From positions 1 through 6,360 of the forward strand of contig JBBKWZ010000146.1 of the NCBI GenBank assembly GCA_037969195.1: DNA of 6,360 nucleotides. The letters run 5' to 3'. This document shows, one piece after another, positions 1-6,157 of the stretch (position 1 is the stretch's first letter; each line of letters begins with the position of its first letter). Origin of the DNA: JAHEJB01 sp037969195. GTDB taxonomy: Bacteria; Bacteroidota; Rhodothermia; Rhodothermales; Rubricoccaceae. The translations under genes were made by a program, and so were the position numbers. The notes beneath the pieces were generated by a model. The model was given only the letters and a program-made list of their open reading frames with translations, was not told the origin of the DNA and made no database searches.

Positions 1-663
1 TACTTCGTCGCCGGGGCCATCTTCTCCGGCTTCGCGATGGTGCTGACGTTGTTGCTTGTCGCGAGAAAAGCCTACAACCTGAAGAACCTGATCACGCTGG
101 ATCACCTGGAGAAGATGAACATCATCATCCTTGTGACGGGTACGATCGTTGGCTTTGCCTACATCACAGAGTTCTTCATGGCGTGGTATAGCGGTGTAGC
201 GTACGAGCAGTATGCCTTCAGGAACCGCATGTTTGGGGACTACGCTTGGGCCTACTGGATCATGATGAGCTGCAACCTCATCTTCCCGCAGCTCTTCTGG
301 TTCAAGAAGTTCCGCCGTTCGATTCCGGTGATGTTCTTTATCTCGATAACAACGAATATCGGGATGTGGTTCGAGCGATTTGTCATCGTCGTGTCGAGCC
401 TTAGCCGTGATTACCTGCCTTCCAGCTGGGACTATTTCTCGCCGACGATTTGGGACGCGGGGATTTACCTCGGCACGTTCGGCCTGTTTTTCACCCTGTT
501 CTTCCTGTTCATGCGCTTCTTCCCGATGGTTGCCATTGCAGAAATCAAGGGTGTGATGCCGCAGGCGAACCCGCACTTCTACGATCATGTGCATGGCGAT
601 GGGCATGCTGGAGAGATTCCTGAACCCGTCGTTGCCTCCACCAAAACAGACGAGGTGGACTAA
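1..663 (+). CDS. actC: Alternative Complex III subunit ActC (NrfD-like membrane protein), 3' part
   Basis: The gene is cut by the left edge; the frame is open from base 1 and gives the last 220 residues. ActC is the polysulfide-reductase NrfD-type integral membrane subunit of ACIII. In this family it forms the quinol-binding core next to the iron-sulfur subunit ActB, in the cytoplasmic membrane. Five hydrophobic spans are visible (visible-part residues about 1-22, 40-64, 82-101, 108-131 and 152-176). The motif GMWFERFVIVV (121-131) and the stretch GFAYITEFFMAWYSG (51-65) are typical of ActC. The protein ends in a hydrophilic His/Asp/Glu-rich tail (HFYDHVHGDGH, about 192-202). Full-length homologues have roughly 450-490 residues, so about half is missing here. 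The stop codon TAA overlaps the actD start (TAATG), which implies translational coupling. The identity is strong from both sequence and the following actD-E-F. Confidence 0.95.
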   Translation, partial: YFVAGAIFSGFAMVLTLLLVARKAYNLKNLITLDHLEKMNIIILVTGTIVGFAYITEFFMAWYSGVAYEQYAFRNRMFGDYAWAYWIMMSCNLIFPQLFWFKKFRRSIPVMFFISITTNIGMWFERFVIVVSSLSRDYLPSSWDYFSPTIWDAGIYLGTFGLFFTLFFLFMRFFPMVAIAEIKGVMPQANPHFYDHVHGDGHAGEIPEPVVASTKTDEVD

Positions 664-1259
664 TGTTTAGCATGATCAAGCAGAAGCTCGCCGAAAACGC
701 CAACCAACACGTCGGTTTGCTTGCCGAGTTCTCCGATCCCGGTGCACTCCTGCATGCGGTGAAAGCCCTCCGCAAGCGCGGCTATTCGCGGCTGGATACG
801 TTTACTCCGTTCCCGATTCATGGAATGGACAAGGCGATTGGCCTCGGCACAAGCCTCCTCGGGTACCTCGTATTCATTGGCGGACTGACTGGCTGCGCAA
901 CAGGCATACTGCTCCAATGGTGGACGAGCGCGGTGGATTACCCGATCAATATCTCGAACAAACCGCTTTTTGCGTTTGAGGCCAGCGTCCCGATCATCTT
1001 CGAGTTGACGATTCTGTTCTCGGCTTTGACGGCAGTAGGAGGGATGCTTGCGCTAAATACGCTGCCGAGGCCTTACAACCCGCTCTTTTTCTCGGAACGT
1101 TTCACTCGCGTAACGGACGACGGATTTTTCCTTCATATTCAGGAAGCCGACGCTCAGTTTGATCGTTCGGCCACGGCGCAAGCGCTCTCTGAAGAGGGTG
1201 CGCTTGCGATTGAATACGTAAGCCACGAAGGCGCCGAAGACGTGAACCCTGGAGCCTGA
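663..1259 (+). CDS. actD: Alternative Complex III subunit ActD (DUF3341 membrane protein)
   Basis: This 198-residue protein is the small ActD subunit of ACIII, a DUF3341 family member of usual length. It carries no cofactor and packs against the ActC/ActF membrane core. A soluble N-terminal part holds the family signature around residues 45-56 (DTFTPFPIHGMD). Two transmembrane helices follow at about 61-84 and 109-131, and after them a motif LPRPYNPLF (about 134-142) and the soluble stretch FFSERFTRVTDDGFFL. The acidic C-terminal tail is variable. The start ATG shares its A with the actC stop. A purine-rich GAGGTGG at 652-658, inside the actC 3' end, can serve as ribosome binding site. An alternative ATG three codons further in (codon 4) would barely change the product. 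No haem or metal motif is present, as expected for ActD. Confidence 0.95.
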   Translation: MFSMIKQKLAENANQHVGLLAEFSDPGALLHAVKALRKRGYSRLDTFTPFPIHGMDKAIGLGTSLLGYLVFIGGLTGCATGILLQWWTSAVDYPINISNKPLFAFEASVPIIFELTILFSALTAVGGMLALNTLPRPYNPLFFSERFTRVTDDGFFLHIQEADAQFDRSATAQALSEEGALAIEYVSHEGAEDVNPGA

Positions 1260-1264
1260 ACCTG

Positions 1265-1930
1265 ATGACACGTTTCTTCCATATCACGCTCGTTTCGGCT
1301 GTTTCGTTGCTACTTGCACTTTCAGGTTGCCGGGGGATGAAGTCCGAACGGACGCCGATCCACCCGAACCCCAACATGGACCACCAGCAGCGGTTCGAGG
1401 AACAAGAGCCCAATCCGTTCTTTGCCGATGGCGCTTCAATGCGGATGCCAGTGCCGGGCACCGTGGCGCGCGGACATTTGCGCACGACATCCAACGCGCC
1501 CTTTGAAATGGGACGCGATGCCTCTGGGCAGTTTGTTGCGACGAACCCGATGATGGCGGACGCGGCACTTTTGGCACGTGGGCAGGAGCGCTACGACATC
1601 TACTGTACACCCTGCCATGGCTTTGCCGGTGACGGTCGCGGAATCATTATGGCAGGCAATGGAGGACAGGGCTATGGCTTCGTTCCCGCGCCGACCTATC
1701 ACTCCGAATTTCTCCGCACGGCACCGGACGGCTATCTATATGACGTGATCGCGAACGGCGTTCGTTCGATGCCGAGCTATGCCCACGAGGTCGCCCCTTC
1801 GGATCGCTGGGCGATCGTCGCCTACATCCGCGCGCTTCAGCTTTCGCAGGATTCGGGCCCTGAGAACGTACCTGAGCCTGAACGCGACCGCCTCGCGACC
1901 TCCAATCCCAACGTGAACGTGCCTAATTAG
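1265..1930 (+). CDS. actE: Alternative Complex III subunit ActE, mono-haem cytochrome c lipoprotein
   Basis: The 221-residue product is a periplasm-facing, lipid-anchored cytochrome c that takes electrons from the ACIII core. A lipoprotein signal peptide is clear: basic start, hydrophobic core (about residues 7-19) and lipobox L-S-G-C with Cys22 as the lipidated residue. After a hydrophilic linker there is a single CXXCH haem site (C114-T-P-C117-H118, bases 1604-1618). Met169, in GVRSMPSYA, is the likely distal haem ligand. The domain end WAIVAYIRALQLS (182-194) is the usual last helix of class I cytochromes c. The start is supported by GGAG at 1251-1254, ten bases before the ATG. It begins 5 nt after actD. 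The actE assignment over a generic cytochrome c rests on its place between actD and actF and on its N-terminal linker. It could also dock to the caa3 oxidase encoded downstream. Confidence 0.94.
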   Translation: MTRFFHITLVSAVSLLLALSGCRGMKSERTPIHPNPNMDHQQRFEEQEPNPFFADGASMRMPVPGTVARGHLRTTSNAPFEMGRDASGQFVATNPMMADAALLARGQERYDIYCTPCHGFAGDGRGIIMAGNGGQGYGFVPAPTYHSEFLRTAPDGYLYDVIANGVRSMPSYAHEVAPSDRWAIVAYIRALQLSQDSGPENVPEPERDRLATSNPNVNVPN

Positions 1931-1964
1931 GAGCAATGCGGCAGCGCACTCCCAAACGCGAAAC

Positions 1965-3314
1965 ATGGCGAATCCACTAACTCGTCTCTTCCTCGACCCC
2001 GTCAGTTCGGACCGCGAACGGGCGGCGCGGAAGTTTCAGCTTTCCGCCGACTTCCGCTGGTGGGCTGTTCCGCTAGGGATCGGAGTGGCGTGCTTGGCAC
2101 TTTCACTGCTCGGACTCGGTGGAGATTCGCAGCGCTTCTGGTATGCCTACCTCGTCGCCTGGATGTTCTGTGTTTCGATTTCGGTCGGCGCGCTGTTCTT
2201 CGTGATGATTCATCACATCGTGAAGGCGCGCTGGAACGTTACGCTTCGACGTATCCCGGAACTTCTCGCGGCCAATTTCCCCATCTTGTTCCTGCTTGGC
2301 CTTCCAATCTTGGCGTTTGGGATGCACGATCTGTTTCACTGGACGCACGCCGATCTTTATGATCCGTCCAGTGATCATTACGATGCGATTCTCGCGGGCA
2401 AGCAGAGCTTTCTGAACACCCCGTTCTTCATTGTTCGCGTGGTGCTGTATTTCGCAGTATGGTCATACCTCGGCCTTCGGACGTACGGATTGTCCGTCCG
2501 GCAGGACACGGAGCCTTCCGTTGAGAACACACTGAAGCTGCGAAAAGTGAGCGCGTGGGGCATTCCACTCTGCGCGGTCGCGACGGCATTCGCGTCCTAT
2601 GATTTCCTGATGAGCCTGGACCCACATTGGTTCTCGACCATTTTCGGCGTCTACTTCTTTGCAGGTAGCTGGTTGGCGGTACTGTCAGTTGTTGCGTTGA
2701 TCGGCTTGACGCTTCGTCGTTCCGGGTTGCTTGGTTTGGAGATCACAACCGAGCACTATCAAGACGTCGGCAAGTACATGTTTGGCTTCACGGTATTCTG
2801 GACATACATCGCGTTCAGCCAGTACATGCTGATCTGGTACGGCAACCTTCCAGAGGAAATCCAGTGGTTCGCCGACCGCTACACGAACGGATGGCAGACG
2901 GTTACGTGGGCGCTGATCATTGGGCACTTCCTCGTTCCATTCTTCCTACTGCTTCCCAAGGTCACCAAGCGAACGCTGCCTTTCCTCGGATTTATGTGCG
3001 TCTGGATATTGGTGATGCACTGGGTGGACTTGTTCTGGCTGGCCATGCCTACCATTACGGGGGACGCTGCACACGCGGTCGCGACACATGTTGCCGACGG
3101 CGGTCACGCGGTCGCAACATCCATGAACGATGTTGTCGATCTGGTGGATGTATCCAGTTCGCAGCCCGCAGGCCTTCGGATGGTAGACTTCGCAACATGG
3201 TTTGGGATGCTGGGCATTTTCCTCGGCGCGACGTTTTGGCGCGCCGGGCGGCATAGCCTCACGCCTTACAACGATCCGTACTTCACCGAATCACTGCACT
3301 TCGAGAACGTGTAG
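1965..3314 (+). CDS. actF: Alternative Complex III subunit ActF (NrfD/ActC-like membrane protein)
   Basis: This 449-residue integral membrane protein is the second NrfD-like subunit of ACIII, paired with ActC and ActD in the membrane. In the family it lacks a quinone site but is thought to offer a possible proton path. Ten hydrophobic spans can be drawn, at about 33-52, 58-84, 103-120, 153-172, 199-217, 225-249, 273-291, 312-331, 337-360 and 408-426. Family-like segments include GALFFVMIHHIVKARW (75-90), ASYDFLMSLDPHWFST (210-225), YIAFSQYMLIWYGNLPEE (281-298) and HWVDLFWLAMP (352-362). The ATG at 1965 has no evident ribosome binding site. The only SD-like AGGAG in the gap (1929-1933) lies far upstream, next to another ATG in a different frame. 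An unusual hydrophilic loop at about 364-405 carries a His/Ala repeat. Identification is strong from sequence and operon position. Confidence 0.94.
   Translation: MANPLTRLFLDPVSSDRERAARKFQLSADFRWWAVPLGIGVACLALSLLGLGGDSQRFWYAYLVAWMFCVSISVGALFFVMIHHIVKARWNVTLRRIPELLAANFPILFLLGLPILAFGMHDLFHWTHADLYDPSSDHYDAILAGKQSFLNTPFFIVRVVLYFAVWSYLGLRTYGLSVRQDTEPSVENTLKLRKVSAWGIPLCAVATAFASYDFLMSLDPHWFSTIFGVYFFAGSWLAVLSVVALIGLTLRRSGLLGLEITTEHYQDVGKYMFGFTVFWTYIAFSQYMLIWYGNLPEEIQWFADRYTNGWQTVTWALIIGHFLVPFFLLLPKVTKRTLPFLGFMCVWILVMHWVDLFWLAMPTITGDAAHAVATHVADGGHAVATSMNDVVDLVDVSSSQPAGLRMVDFATWFGMLGIFLGATFWRAGRHSLTPYNDPYFTESLHFENV
3072..3119 (+). repeat. 33-bp-spaced short direct repeat inside actF (HAVAT repeat)
   Basis: Bases 3072-3086 and 3105-3119 match at 14 of 15 positions (CACGCGGTCGC, then G or A, then ACA). 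The spacing is 33 bp, exactly 11 codons. They encode two copies of HAVAT at residues 370-374 and 381-385, in the loop between the last two membrane spans of ActF. The sequence between and after the copies has diverged, so this may be the remnant of an in-frame duplication or simple low-complexity drift. Confidence 0.6.
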
Positions 3315-3404
3315 TGGCTGCGTGATTTCGCACGATGAGTCTTTCGCGGCTCTTTTGCAATTGTTTTGAAAACAGCGGCCCCGGCCGCGCGTTAGATCAA
3401 TCTG
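3315..3404 (+). other. Intergenic gap after actF with AT-rich patch and GC-rich inverted repeat
   Basis: This 90-nt stretch is the largest non-coding gap in the window and separates the ACIII genes from the sco/cox part. It holds an AT-rich patch (3353-3374) containing the short palindrome GTTTTGAAAAC (3363-3373). A GC-rich inverted repeat GCGGCC-CC-GGCCGC follows at 3375-3388. The inverted repeat can fold as a 5-bp stem with a 4-nt loop, but no T-run follows, so it is not a convincing intrinsic terminator. Loose promoter-like boxes (TTGAAA at 3366-3371 and TTAGAT at 3392-3397) are 20 nt apart, which is too wide for a standard sigma-70 promoter. An internal promoter or mRNA processing site is possible but unproven. 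Confidence 0.4.
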
Positions 3405-4121
3405 ATGAACGAACATCCGCGCGACGCAAGCGATACTCCAGAGGATCCAGCAGATGTCGGCGAACTTCGTCCCGACGAAGCGGAGCCCCTTGGCCCGCTG
3501 GAAGGCCTTATTCATGCTACCGCAGTAGAACTGGTCGACAAAGTGGGGAATGACCCTGAAATTGCAATGGAGGCCGAGAAACAGGCGATCGAAGACGACC
3601 TAGGCGTTCAAGAAGAGGGCGTCGAGGTTTCGGAGCTTTTCGGGATGATGCTGGCAGTGGTGCTATCGATAGCTACGCTCATATTTGCACTGTACTACCT
3701 CTTTTTCGTCACCCGACGCGACAATGCCCGCAACTTGGCAGAAGACGTGCCCGACAGTCGCTATATCGAGAGGCGCGAGCTTCGCGCCGAAGCCCAGAAC
3801 GCTTACGGCCACTACGCGGTGAACCCGGGTGCAGAAGGCCGATACCGTATTCCGATTGATGCCGCCATGAAAATCGTGGAACGCAATGCGACGGGTGTCA
3901 TTGCTGCCCCGGCTTCGCGATCCTTGTTCAACGTTGCGGGACTAACGCTCCGCCCAGCCGCCGCAACGCAAAGCGCAAACGCCGATTCGCCGCCTGTTGA
4001 AATCGTATCCACAATTCAGGACTCCACACGAGTAGGAGTGCCTGAAACCCCTCCGGCTCCTATGGAGGAACCTTACGGCGAAAACGCCCAGCCGCCTGTC
4101 CCAACTGTCGAAGGCCACTAA
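3405..4121 (+). CDS. Uncharacterised single-span membrane protein between actF and sco
   Basis: This 238-residue protein has no name that I can assign. It has four parts: an acidic N-terminal region (1-78, many Asp/Glu), one transmembrane helix (about 79-102), a short basic flank (TRR, 103-105), and a soluble C-terminal part ending in a Pro/Glu-rich tail (about 195-238). A motif at about 124-158 (RELRAEAQNAYGHY, then RYRIPIDAAMKIV) resembles, from memory, a conserved segment of small membrane proteins next to Sco and caa3/ACIII genes in several phyla, where the core reads roughly YGW-D-G-x-x-RIPIDRAM-LL. No haem or copper motif is visible. The ATG at 3405 lacks a clear SD site. The stop lies one base before the sco start, so the two are probably translated together. 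A role in oxidase assembly or as an accessory subunit is inferred only from location. An ActG-like subunit of ACIII is another option. Confidence 0.85.
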   Translation: MNEHPRDASDTPEDPADVGELRPDEAEPLGPLEGLIHATAVELVDKVGNDPEIAMEAEKQAIEDDLGVQEEGVEVSELFGMMLAVVLSIATLIFALYYLFFVTRRDNARNLAEDVPDSRYIERRELRAEAQNAYGHYAVNPGAEGRYRIPIDAAMKIVERNATGVIAAPASRSLFNVAGLTLRPAAATQSANADSPPVEIVSTIQDSTRVGVPETPPAPMEEPYGENAQPPVPTVEGH

Positions 4122-4122
4122 C

Positions 4123-4998
4123 GTGTTCCGCTGCGCTCCGACGATAGCACTCTTCGTATCCATTGCCGCGCTGGCAATGGCTAGTCACGTCGTGGCTCAA
4201 CCGCTGGAGTCGGAGCCCATTGATCAAGCCAACGCCGCTCCGGCAGTGACGGTGATTGAGCATCTTGGAGCGCAGATCTCCGCAGATACAGAATTCGTAG
4301 ACAGCGACGGAGAAACAGTTCGAATAGGTGATTACCTCGGACACGACCACACAGTGGTTCTCGCGTTCGCCTACCATTCTTGCCCAATGCTGTGCAGTCT
4401 GGTTCTCGATGGACTCTCGGAAGCTGTCATTGATACCGACCTCAACCCAGGCATTGATTTCGAAGTTGTGTCGCTGTCCTTCAACCATCGGGAAGGGCCA
4501 GATCGCGCCGCCGAAGCGAAGACTGTGTACGTCGAGCGAATGATCGCCGCTAAACCGGACATCGCCGAGAACTGGCATTTTCTGACAGGAGCGGAAGCCA
4601 ACATCCGCAAGCTGGCCGATGAGGTTGGATTTGGTTTCGAGTGGGACGAAGCCACGCAGCAATACGCCCACAACGCAATTCTTGTGTTCCTCAGCCCGGA
4701 CGGCACAATTACGCGTTATCTCTACGGCATTCAACACAACTCGCGCGACTTCCGCCTCGCCGTAGTAGAAGCCGGACAGGGAACCGTAGGCTCCTCGCTC
4801 GATCGGTTCCTTCTGACGTGTTTCCGCTACGACACGACTACGCGTTCCTATTCGCCCTACATCGCCAACATCATGAAACTGGGCGGCGCGCTGTTGCTTC
4901 TGGTAATGGCCGCATTCTTTATCCCAATGTTTATGCGAGAACGCAAGCGAGGCACTGAGCCCGCCTCGTTCCGCCTAGATACGGGTTTAACCGACTGA
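4123..4998 (+). CDS. Sco1/SenC/PrrC-type copper chaperone with C-terminal membrane anchor
   Basis: The 291-residue product is a Sco family protein: a thioredoxin-fold, periplasm-facing chaperone that helps load copper into the CuA site of oxidase subunit II. The copper ligands are visible as C87-P-M-L-C91 and His183 (in YAHNAILVFLSPDG). The N terminus is a cleavable-looking signal sequence ending near VVA-QP (about residues 23-27). This decides the GTG start at 4123, because the next in-frame ATG (4177, Met19) would destroy the signal. AAGG at 4111-4114 is a plausible ribosome binding site. After the Sco domain there is a conserved-type extension LLTCFRYDTTTRSYSPY (230-246) with Cys233, then a transmembrane helix at about 252-271 and a basic tail (MRERKRG). 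This C-terminal-anchored form is common beside caa3 operons. The gene sits 1 nt after the preceding gene and 10 nt before coxB, its likely client. Confidence 0.95.
   Translation: MFRCAPTIALFVSIAALAMASHVVAQPLESEPIDQANAAPAVTVIEHLGAQISADTEFVDSDGETVRIGDYLGHDHTVVLAFAYHSCPMLCSLVLDGLSEAVIDTDLNPGIDFEVVSLSFNHREGPDRAAEAKTVYVERMIAAKPDIAENWHFLTGAEANIRKLADEVGFGFEWDEATQQYAHNAILVFLSPDGTITRYLYGIQHNSRDFRLAVVEAGQGTVGSSLDRFLLTCFRYDTTTRSYSPYIANIMKLGGALLLLVMAAFFIPMFMRERKRGTEPASFRLDTGLTD
4160..4180 (+). promoter_or_regulatory. 8-bp perfect stem-loop within the sco signal-peptide codons
   Basis: CCATTGCC (4160-4167) and GGCAATGG (4173-4180) are perfect inverse complements around a 5-nt loop GCGCT. The hairpin lies 37 nt after the GTG start and buries the in-frame ATG at 4177 in its 3' arm. 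It could limit internal initiation or affect early translation. It could equally be a chance product of Ala-Leu-rich codons. Confidence 0.35.
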
Positions 4999-5008
4999 CG
5001 ACTTCGCC

Positions 5009-6112
5009 ATGTTTTTGGCCTCAATGCTTTTTGCAATGCAGGATGCGGTAGCCCCCGAAGGGCGTACTGAGTTCTGGACGGACGGCGGCTCGTTGTGGCT
5101 CCCGCCTCAGAGTTCGACGACGGCGCATGTGATTGATAGTGCATTCGACTTCATTTTGTGGACGAGCACCATCCTCACTATCGGAGTGGCCATCGCGATG
5201 GTGGTACTGGCATGGAAGTACAGGAGGAAGTCGCACGCCGAGCACCCGAAACCCGTTCACGAAAGCAAGCTGCTGGAGATTTCGTGGTCAGTTATCCCAA
5301 CCCTGCTGGTCATGGTGGTGTTCTTCTGGGGATTTCGTGCCTATGTCGATACGAGCATCGCGCCCAGCGATGCCTACGAAATACGTGTTGAGGGGCAGCA
5401 GTGGTTTTGGACCTTTGAGTATCCAAACGGGCTGAAGACGCAAGGCGAGGTGGTGGTGCCCGCTGGACAGCCCATCAAGTTTGTAATGAGCTCCAAGGAT
5501 GTGCTCCACAGTTTTTTTGTACCCGCCTTCCGGATCAAGAACGACGTTCTTCCCAACCGCTATCAGTACGTCTGGTTTAATGCGCCCGAAGAGGGGGTTT
5601 ATCAGGTCCTCTGTACGGAGTACTGCGGAAACGCCCACTCCAACATGGGCGCGCTCATTCGCGTGGTCGGGCGCGACGCGTTTTATGCTTACCTCGCGTC
5701 CGGTGGGGCAGGGGGAGAAGACCTACCCCCGGTTGAGTGGGGCGAAGAACTTTACACGGCTCGAAACTGCAACACGTGCCACTCAATCGATGGCTCACCA
5801 TTGGTCGGACCGACCTGGCAAGGCACCTGGGGAACGACGCGCGCATTCGCGGATGGGACAAGTGCCGTGATGGACGACAATTATATCCGGCAATCAATTC
5901 TGGACCCGGGTTCGCAGATCCTTCAGGGATTTCAGCCGCAGATGCCTTCCTACGAAGGGCTCCTGAATGACCGCGATATTCTGGCCATTGCCGCTTATAT
6001 GCGCGAGATTAACGGCCTAGCGACCGCCGCCGACACGAGTCTGGCTATTCCGGGGGATGCCGCTGTAGCGGATTCCACCGGACCAAGTTCTGAAACAATA
6101 AACCCCGAGTGA
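5009..6112 (+). CDS. coxB: Cytochrome c oxidase subunit II with fused cytochrome c domain (caa3-type CoxB/CtaC)
   Basis: The 367-residue protein receives electrons and passes them through CuA to subunit I of a proton-pumping haem-copper oxidase. After a short hydrophobic N terminus there are two membrane helices (about 46-69 and 92-110) with the subunit II signature LLEISWSVIPTLL (88-100). The cupredoxin domain has the electron-entry aromatics QQWFW (130-134). All CuA ligands are present: His167, Cys202, Glu204, Cys206, His210 and Met213 (C-T-E-Y-C-G-N-A-H-S-N-M). The fused cytochrome c domain (about 243-337) has C254-N-T-C257-H258 (bases 5768-5782) and a likely distal ligand Met312 in QMPSYEG, which makes this a caa3-type enzyme. 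A Ser/Thr/Ala-rich tail of about 30 residues follows. An in-frame stop at 4988-4990 with no start codon after it fixes ATG 5009 as the earliest start. No SD motif is evident. Confidence 0.97.
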   Translation: MFLASMLFAMQDAVAPEGRTEFWTDGGSLWLPPQSSTTAHVIDSAFDFILWTSTILTIGVAIAMVVLAWKYRRKSHAEHPKPVHESKLLEISWSVIPTLLVMVVFFWGFRAYVDTSIAPSDAYEIRVEGQQWFWTFEYPNGLKTQGEVVVPAGQPIKFVMSSKDVLHSFFVPAFRIKNDVLPNRYQYVWFNAPEEGVYQVLCTEYCGNAHSNMGALIRVVGRDAFYAYLASGGAGGEDLPPVEWGEELYTARNCNTCHSIDGSPLVGPTWQGTWGTTRAFADGTSAVMDDNYIRQSILDPGSQILQGFQPQMPSYEGLLNDRDILAIAAYMREINGLATAADTSLAIPGDAAVADSTGPSSETINPE

Positions 6113-6121
6113 TTTGTGACG

Positions 6122-6141
6122 CGCGGTGGGATTACGCCGCG
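6122..6141 (+). promoter_or_regulatory. 7-bp stem-loop between coxB and coxA
   Basis: CGCGGTG (6122-6128) pairs with CGCCGCG (6135-6141), with one G-T wobble, around the 6-nt loop GGATTA. No T-run follows and coxA continues the operon, so it is not a normal intrinsic terminator. It could be an mRNA stability or processing element that sets the coxB:coxA ratio. If coxA starts at the upstream GTG (6116), it would lie inside the coding region instead. Confidence 0.35.
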
Positions 6142-6157
6142 ACCAGCTAAAAGCCAT

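Noticed and set aside
1102..1494. A 130-codon - strand frame across the actD/actE junction.
   Set aside because: It is opposite two well-supported ACIII genes, is Arg-rich, and has no motif.
1936..1980. The 14-codon frame as a confirmed gene.
   Set aside because: Its SD spacing is too short and there is no conservation evidence, so it is kept as a finding only.
2864..3256. A 130-codon + strand frame inside actF.
   Set aside because: It is an alternative frame of a well-supported ten-helix protein; the product is His/Arg-rich with no domain.
3375..3388. GC-rich inverted repeat as an intrinsic terminator after actF.
   Set aside because: The stem is short and no T-run follows on the + strand, so it is not called as a terminator.
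3335..3553. A + strand open frame from ATG 3335 overlapping the gap and the start of the unknown gene.
   Set aside because: The product is an Arg/Ser-rich low-complexity string typical of a frame-shifted reading; the 3405 frame gives a sensible membrane protein through to sco.
4060..4737. A 225-codon open frame on the - strand opposite sco.
   Set aside because: It lies antisense to a clear Sco gene with intact CPMLC and His ligands, has no recognisable domain or signal, and looks like the usual shadow frame of GC-rich coding sequence.
5190..5201. Perfect 12-bp palindrome CCATCGCGATGG within coxB.
   Set aside because: It lies in codons of the first membrane helix, has no loop or neighbouring copy, and is within what chance would give in a window this size.
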